This document shows, one piece after another, positions 59,331 through 64,000 of a stretch of 64,000 nt of DNA; positions within the stretch are counted from its first letter, which is position 1; each line of letters starts with the position of its first letter. The notes under the pieces are model-generated. The model worked only from the letters and a program-made list of their open reading frames with translations, did not search any database and was not told where the DNA came from. The stretch covers positions 15,180,245 to 15,244,244 of the forward strand of contig JAJEKV010000001.1 of NCBI GenBank assembly GCA_021234155.1, read 5' to 3'. The stretch comes from Isoetes taiwanensis. Taxonomy: Eukaryota; Streptophyta; Lycopodiopsida; Isoetales; Isoetaceae. The translations under genes and the position numbers were made by a program.

Positions 59331-62232
59331 TAAGTTCTGGCACATTTTGGCATAGTCAAAAAGAAAGAAAAAAAGCCTTGTATGATATCCTCCACTACTT
59401 TTTTGCATATCAATATAAATTTACCTTTTTAAAGTACTTACTACTAATCTCATATCTAATCTGACATATATATAACTCTCCTACAAATATGCTTTGGGAT
59501 ATTCTTTTTGATCCTTTATTTGAAGACATGTATATACCTTTCTGAGGAAAAATGAGGGCAAAAATAAAAAAGAGAAAAAAGGGCAGGAGGGCCTGATTTG
59601 TGCGTTGGACTTGAGGGCGAGTGGGCGTGGATGGTAAACGGTAGCCGTGTTATACTCTACAAATTGCTCATGTTATGCTTTTTTTAGTTACAGAGATTAT
59701 TGTTATGCTTACAATTACTATTTAGTGCCGTGTGTTAACCTGTTAAAATATTTCATCATAGCTTTTTGGTAGGAATTTGCCAATGTGTTCTTGTTTTTTG
59801 AGGCCGGAGGTTGAGAATGAAATGGGATCATTCATTTGTTGGACTGTGAATATCAAATGAAAAATAACTAAACCCTACCTTGATTAAAAACTACAACGGT
59901 AATTTATTTAAAATAAACTTGCGAATAGTTAAAATTTTGTAGTTTGGAATGCCGTTTCATATAGAAAGGCTAGATGGAGATAAATCTAATTTTTAAGTCA
60001 AATCTAGGTTTGTCAAATTTTTAAGTTTGATCACAGTGGATAAAACAATATAATATTAGGAAAATGTGGGTTCGCCTAAGTTGGAGCGTATCAAGGCCTT
60101 TTTGGTATACTAGGTAAAAATTCTCGTTTAAAGTTGATATGTGTTCTTTAATTTGGATTAGCCAATTGGTGCAATGCAGTGATAAAAATCAATTCAATTG
60201 AATCTCACCTTTAAATTGGCTCTTTAATAGTTTAACAAATCATGTAACATCTCCTAATTCATATTTCATTACCACAAAGGCTTCTAAAGCCGGATTGAAA
60301 TTGGTCACATTAGCATCGATCATCGTTCATCCGACTTGGGTTGTTGGCTTTTTATTGAGAAAATGTTCTTGCACTTCATTCCGGTCGCTAAAAACTATTA
60401 TTTGGGTATTTCCTTGGCAATGTATGGTGAAACCAAGCTGGATAATAACTAGATTACTTTTCCTGAGATAGTAGTGACTCATGAGATGACCTCTCTAATG
60501 TTGTGATAGGGGTCTATTTTTTGCTATGTAATGGGGAATTCTTTTGTTAGTGAGGCTTAAGAAGTGAGAATGCTTAGTTTAGGTGGCATATGCTTTATGC
60601 CTCTTTGTGGGATGTGATGGATGATCAGCACTAATTTTCTCGAAAGGCAATGGAATAACTTGTACCAAGAATTATGTTATAGCCATAAGGCCTCAGGATG
60701 TATGCACAAAGGGTTCAACATGATGCACTAATTTCCTTTCAAAGGCACTCGAATAACTCATTACCTATGATCCAAATTGTTAGGCAATGGAATAAGTCGT
60801 ACCAAGATTTATGTCATGACCATTAAAAACAGGAGTGCACTAATTTTTCTTTCAAAAGCAATGGAATAGTACGAATTTAAAGTTATGATAATTAAGGTCC
60901 ACATTCACAACCACATTCAAAGTGGCGCATAGGCCATGGTACAGTGAATGATATAATTAAAATGTTTTGGTTGTTTATGATTACATGCACCTCAAACAAC
61001 CTAAGTTTTTGCATTCATGGAGTAAGCCATTTCACATTTCTTCAAAAATAAGGGTAAATATAATCAGCAGAAAGATAAATGTATTTCTACTACTTTGGCG
61101 AGGGTGATTAATGGCTCTTTGAGAGTTAATGAGATGGTTCATTGCTTTAAAAGCGCGAGGTAAGCCCACTTTTGCCCAATGTGTGGCCGGTGCATTGAAA
61201 CATTGGAGCCTTTGTTTATATTTGTGTCTGGTGAGTAGTCTTAGGTCTGGTGCGCATTCTCTTTTTGGAGTATCTTTGGATAGTGACTTTCTTTGAGTAT
61301 TTATCCGTCGATTAGACTACTTCTAAAAGGATTGCATTTCACATGACAAGTCTTGGCTAATATGGAGTGTATGGAAGCGGCGAAGAAAGGTCTTTATGAT
61401 AAAGTATTTCTTCTCGGTGGTGCTTCAAAAGGAATTAAGTAAGAAGTTGTATAATTGCTTTAGGATCTCCAATTGGCACGATGCATTATTAAAAATTCCA
61501 ATATGGGTGATCATCTAAAAGTGATTGATGCCGAGGACATTTCTTACTTAGGAAGTACTTTGTAATATTTTGAGTGTATAATATGAAGTAAAACCGTTCT
61601 TCCAAAAAAATAAAAAGGGTAAGCTTACTTGAACATGCCCATTAAATATAATAAGCATGCTTTTTTGTGTAAGCCTGCTTTTGCCTCCCAAAGAGCATAT
61701 TAAATTAGGATGGCTAGCAAATATGTCCCAACTTTCGATGATCTTAGGAACTACTTTTACATCAACTTCCATATTTGCAAAAATACATATAAGTTGAATT
61801 GAATTGAATTAATTTGATTTTTTCTATTATTTTATTATGAGGAATTAAATTAAGATGTAAAGACAATTATAAATTTACCTATAATTCAAAAATCATAAGC
61901 GTCCTCATTTGTGGGGTATCACTGTACAAGTTTTATATACTTTGTATATTGAGAGTTTTGCAAAATACTATAAGATTTGAAGGAATGTACTTAATGAGGT
62001 GTTAATTTTATACACATGTGTAAGTTTTAGGGGCTCTACTACATTTGCCCTCACGTAACCCAGGTGTGAATATGCACCCAAACCAAAAGGGGTTTGGAGG
62101 GATTTTAATTTAAATGCATTGGATGCAATGGTTGTGTTAGTAATGTTAATGATAATAGTTATATATTTGGTTATTTACATCAAAAAATTTAGACGCCAGC
62201 CCTATTTCTCTTTCAAACATAGGTAAACTTAG
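57184..62232. repeat. Segmental duplicate of 27,418-43,205 with two blocks missing
   Basis: Order of matches: 57,184-59,474 to 27,418-29,701; 59,475-61,896 to 32,122-34,550; 61,897-62,232 to 42,884-43,205. All are in the same orientation. It lacks 29,702-32,121 and about 34,551-42,883. It includes the LINE insertion of 33,730-34,277 and the tandem GGAATAACTCGTACC phrases. At 59,941-59,985 a phrase like 30,186-30,230 (TTTGGAATGCC...TTTCATATAGAAAG) appears out of order, so the copy is partly mosaic. Confidence 0.85.
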
Positions 62233-62590
62233 ATGAAGAAAGTATAAAACATTTGTAATGATATTATCGATATGTTCAAATGTTTATTTAGGAATTGAAA
62301 TAGCAAAAAAAAAAAAAAAATAGTTATATGCTCAACAAGGCCAAAGAATTGATGTACATGCATGCACAATTTTCGTGGCAAATGGGCTTTTCTCCTTTGT
62401 TCCTATATCCTACAAAACAACACAAGTGTACATTTAAAAAGATAAAGGGTATTAATATATAGCACAGCGGCCCTAAGCAACTCTTTGAGACAAGCGGAGT
62501 TGTTGACCAATGAGCATTTGTCATAGCCAGGAAATTTCCAAATGCAAATGCAAACGGAGAAATAATAATGTGGCTTTTGGAAAGCGTAAT
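62233..62590. other. Short spacer, nothing recognised
   Basis: AT-rich sequence with an A run at 62,307-62,322. There is no gene or repeat that I can support. Confidence 0.5.
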
Positions 62591-63354
62591 GCAGCAAGAA
62601 CTCTTCCATTGCCATACAATGCATTTGCCATTCAAAAGGCCCGCCGGTCGCATTCTCCTCACTGACGAGCAGAGGCGGCCGATGTAAGCGTGGATCTATC
62701 ATTTTTTTTCCCATGCCTTGATGCAAATACAAAATGACATGAGCGAGAGGCCCGGTGGAAAGAGTAGAAGAATGTGATAATTTTTGAACTAAGATACCCT
62801 TGTTCCTAAAGTTTTCCAATGTAATCTCTGGCTGTGGCATAAGGCTACTTGGTTATAGGAAAAATTATATGCAACAAATCAAATTCTTACTTTACCTTCC
62901 ATCATTGAGCAATATGCGAGCTACTTACCTTTGTCGGGGAATGTAAATTCGGATAGCACCAACACAATCATAAAATTATTCTTACAGTGCGGCAAGAAAT
63001 CTACCACCATTGCCATACAATCGAGCGCCATTTCAAAAGGCCTGGATCGCATTCTCCTCACTAGCGAGATCCATCATTTTTTCCCACGCCCTTCATACAA
63101 AAGGACATCAGAGAGGCAAAATTTGGAAAAGTAGAAGAATGTGATAGCTTTTGAACTAAGATACCCTTGTTCCAAAAGTTTTGCAATGTAATATCCTGGC
63201 GTGGCATAAGGCAATCTTGGTTTTAGGAAAAATTTATCAACAACAAATCAAATTCTTACATTACCTTTCATCATTGAGGAATGTCTGAGCTTCTCATCCC
63301 GGGGAATGTAAATTAGGATAGCACCAACACAATATATTCATAAAGATAATCTTG
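62591..63354. repeat. Tandem duplication, unit of about 366-398 bp, diverged mainly by indels
   Basis: Units 62,591-62,988 and 62,989-63,354 share CATTGCCATACAAT, TCGCATTCTCCTCACT, AAGTAGAAGAATGTGATA-like, TTTGAACTAAGATACCCTTG, CAACAAATCAAATTCTTAC and GGGGAATGTAAATT, then GGATAGCACCAACACAAT. Many of the differences are insertions or deletions of one to about ten bases. Confidence 0.85.
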
Positions 63355-64000
63355 CTGCATATTTCGTATGCGAGATCCTTTCAAAATTCTTGTAGACATC
63401 ATTGTAATGCAAGCGAAGATAGCATGGGCTAGTAAAATATATGAAAGCGATCCATGTCGGAAGTATTTTCATCGCGTAGAAAAGTTGCCTTTGTATTCCT
63501 AAAATTGAGCCGAGTTAAAAGATACAGTGTGTGAACAAATGCAAGATACAGTGCGTTGTTTTACCTAAAATAGGGCAACATATTGAAGCCAACAAATGGT
63601 AGGAATAGCTTTTTCTCTGTATGGAAGCGGATAGTATTGATGATCTAGGAAACAACTTGCATAAAGGCAGTTCCTACAAGACAAGTTACTGCTTGCTTTG
63701 CGGAGAGACATTTAAGCAAGGGGTGAAAGAATGAAGCAAACGAAAGACTCTTAAATATCACAGGAAGCAAAATTTGCGGTGCGAATCTTGAGCTGTGTAT
63801 TTGGCCGATTTGTACAAGACCCTTTGCATCGTTGAATGCCTTGCCGTTTAGCGGATACCTTTGCTTAGTTTAGCGGATGCCTTTCATTGCCATCGGCATC
63901 TCTGTTTAAGCAACAAATGGAAACCCTAGAGTGCATATTGACTATTTGCATGTGTTAGGCTGTAGGCTGTTTGATCTTGTCTTTTTAAGAGGGGCTTTTG
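63355..64000. other. Window end, nothing recognised
   Basis: No frame with a domain. The phrase TTTAGCGGATRCCTTTGC occurs twice at 63,845-63,885. Any gene here would have to extend beyond the window. Confidence 0.45.

Overview
This is a gene-poor, AT-rich, repeat-laden stretch of a plant nuclear genome. It contains spliced exons with GT-AG introns, TC-rich and AGGGTTT-rich leader-like sequence, plant-style LINE ORF2 remnants ending in the RT zinc-binding domain, and Ty1/copia and Ty3/gypsy relics. No bacterial or organellar gene organisation is visible. I cannot name the species. The one intact gene belongs to a cation-chloride cotransporter branch that I recall as missing or rare in flowering plants, so a non-flowering land plant (lycophyte, fern or bryophyte) is my best guess; this is inference.

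Layout. 1-7 kb: mostly unrecognised sequence with a LINE zinc-binding relic and a gypsy gag/protease relic, both on the minus strand. 7.1-11.6 kb: a nested LINE block in which an AT-rich LINE (7.76-9.65 kb) is inserted into an older, GC-richer LINE (7.1-7.76 and 9.65-10.9 kb), next to a minus-strand RT fragment. 13.8-18.2 kb: LINE ORF1, LINE ORF2 and copia relics. 19.6 kb: a possible LTR-retrotransposon primer-binding site. 21.3-22.2 kb: a 23-bp perfect hairpin and a candidate inverted-repeat element carrying a minisatellite. 23.4-29.65 kb: the only gene that looks functional, a 14-coding-exon SLC12-type cotransporter predicted at 1,125 residues. 32-35 kb: flanking low-copy and tandem sequence with a dated LINE insertion. 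40.3-42.9 kb: a minus-strand LINE split by a solo LTR. 42.5-48.4 kb: several tandem arrays and a GC-rich block of broken frames. 49.6-53.3 kb: a 1.9-kb direct repeat pair. 57.2-62.2 kb: a second, 5'-truncated copy of the cotransporter 3' half plus its downstream flank, with many frameshifts.

The most striking structure is the 57.2-62.2 kb copy. It is collinear with 27.4-43.2 kb except for two large missing blocks. It differs mainly by very short insertions and deletions spread alike over exons, introns and spacer. That is either an unusual decay pattern or the signature of an unpolished or duplicated assembly segment, and it should be settled before anyone interprets it biologically. Apart from the cotransporter, nothing here forms a pathway; the rest is layered transposon and tandem-repeat history, several steps of which can be ordered from the sequence.
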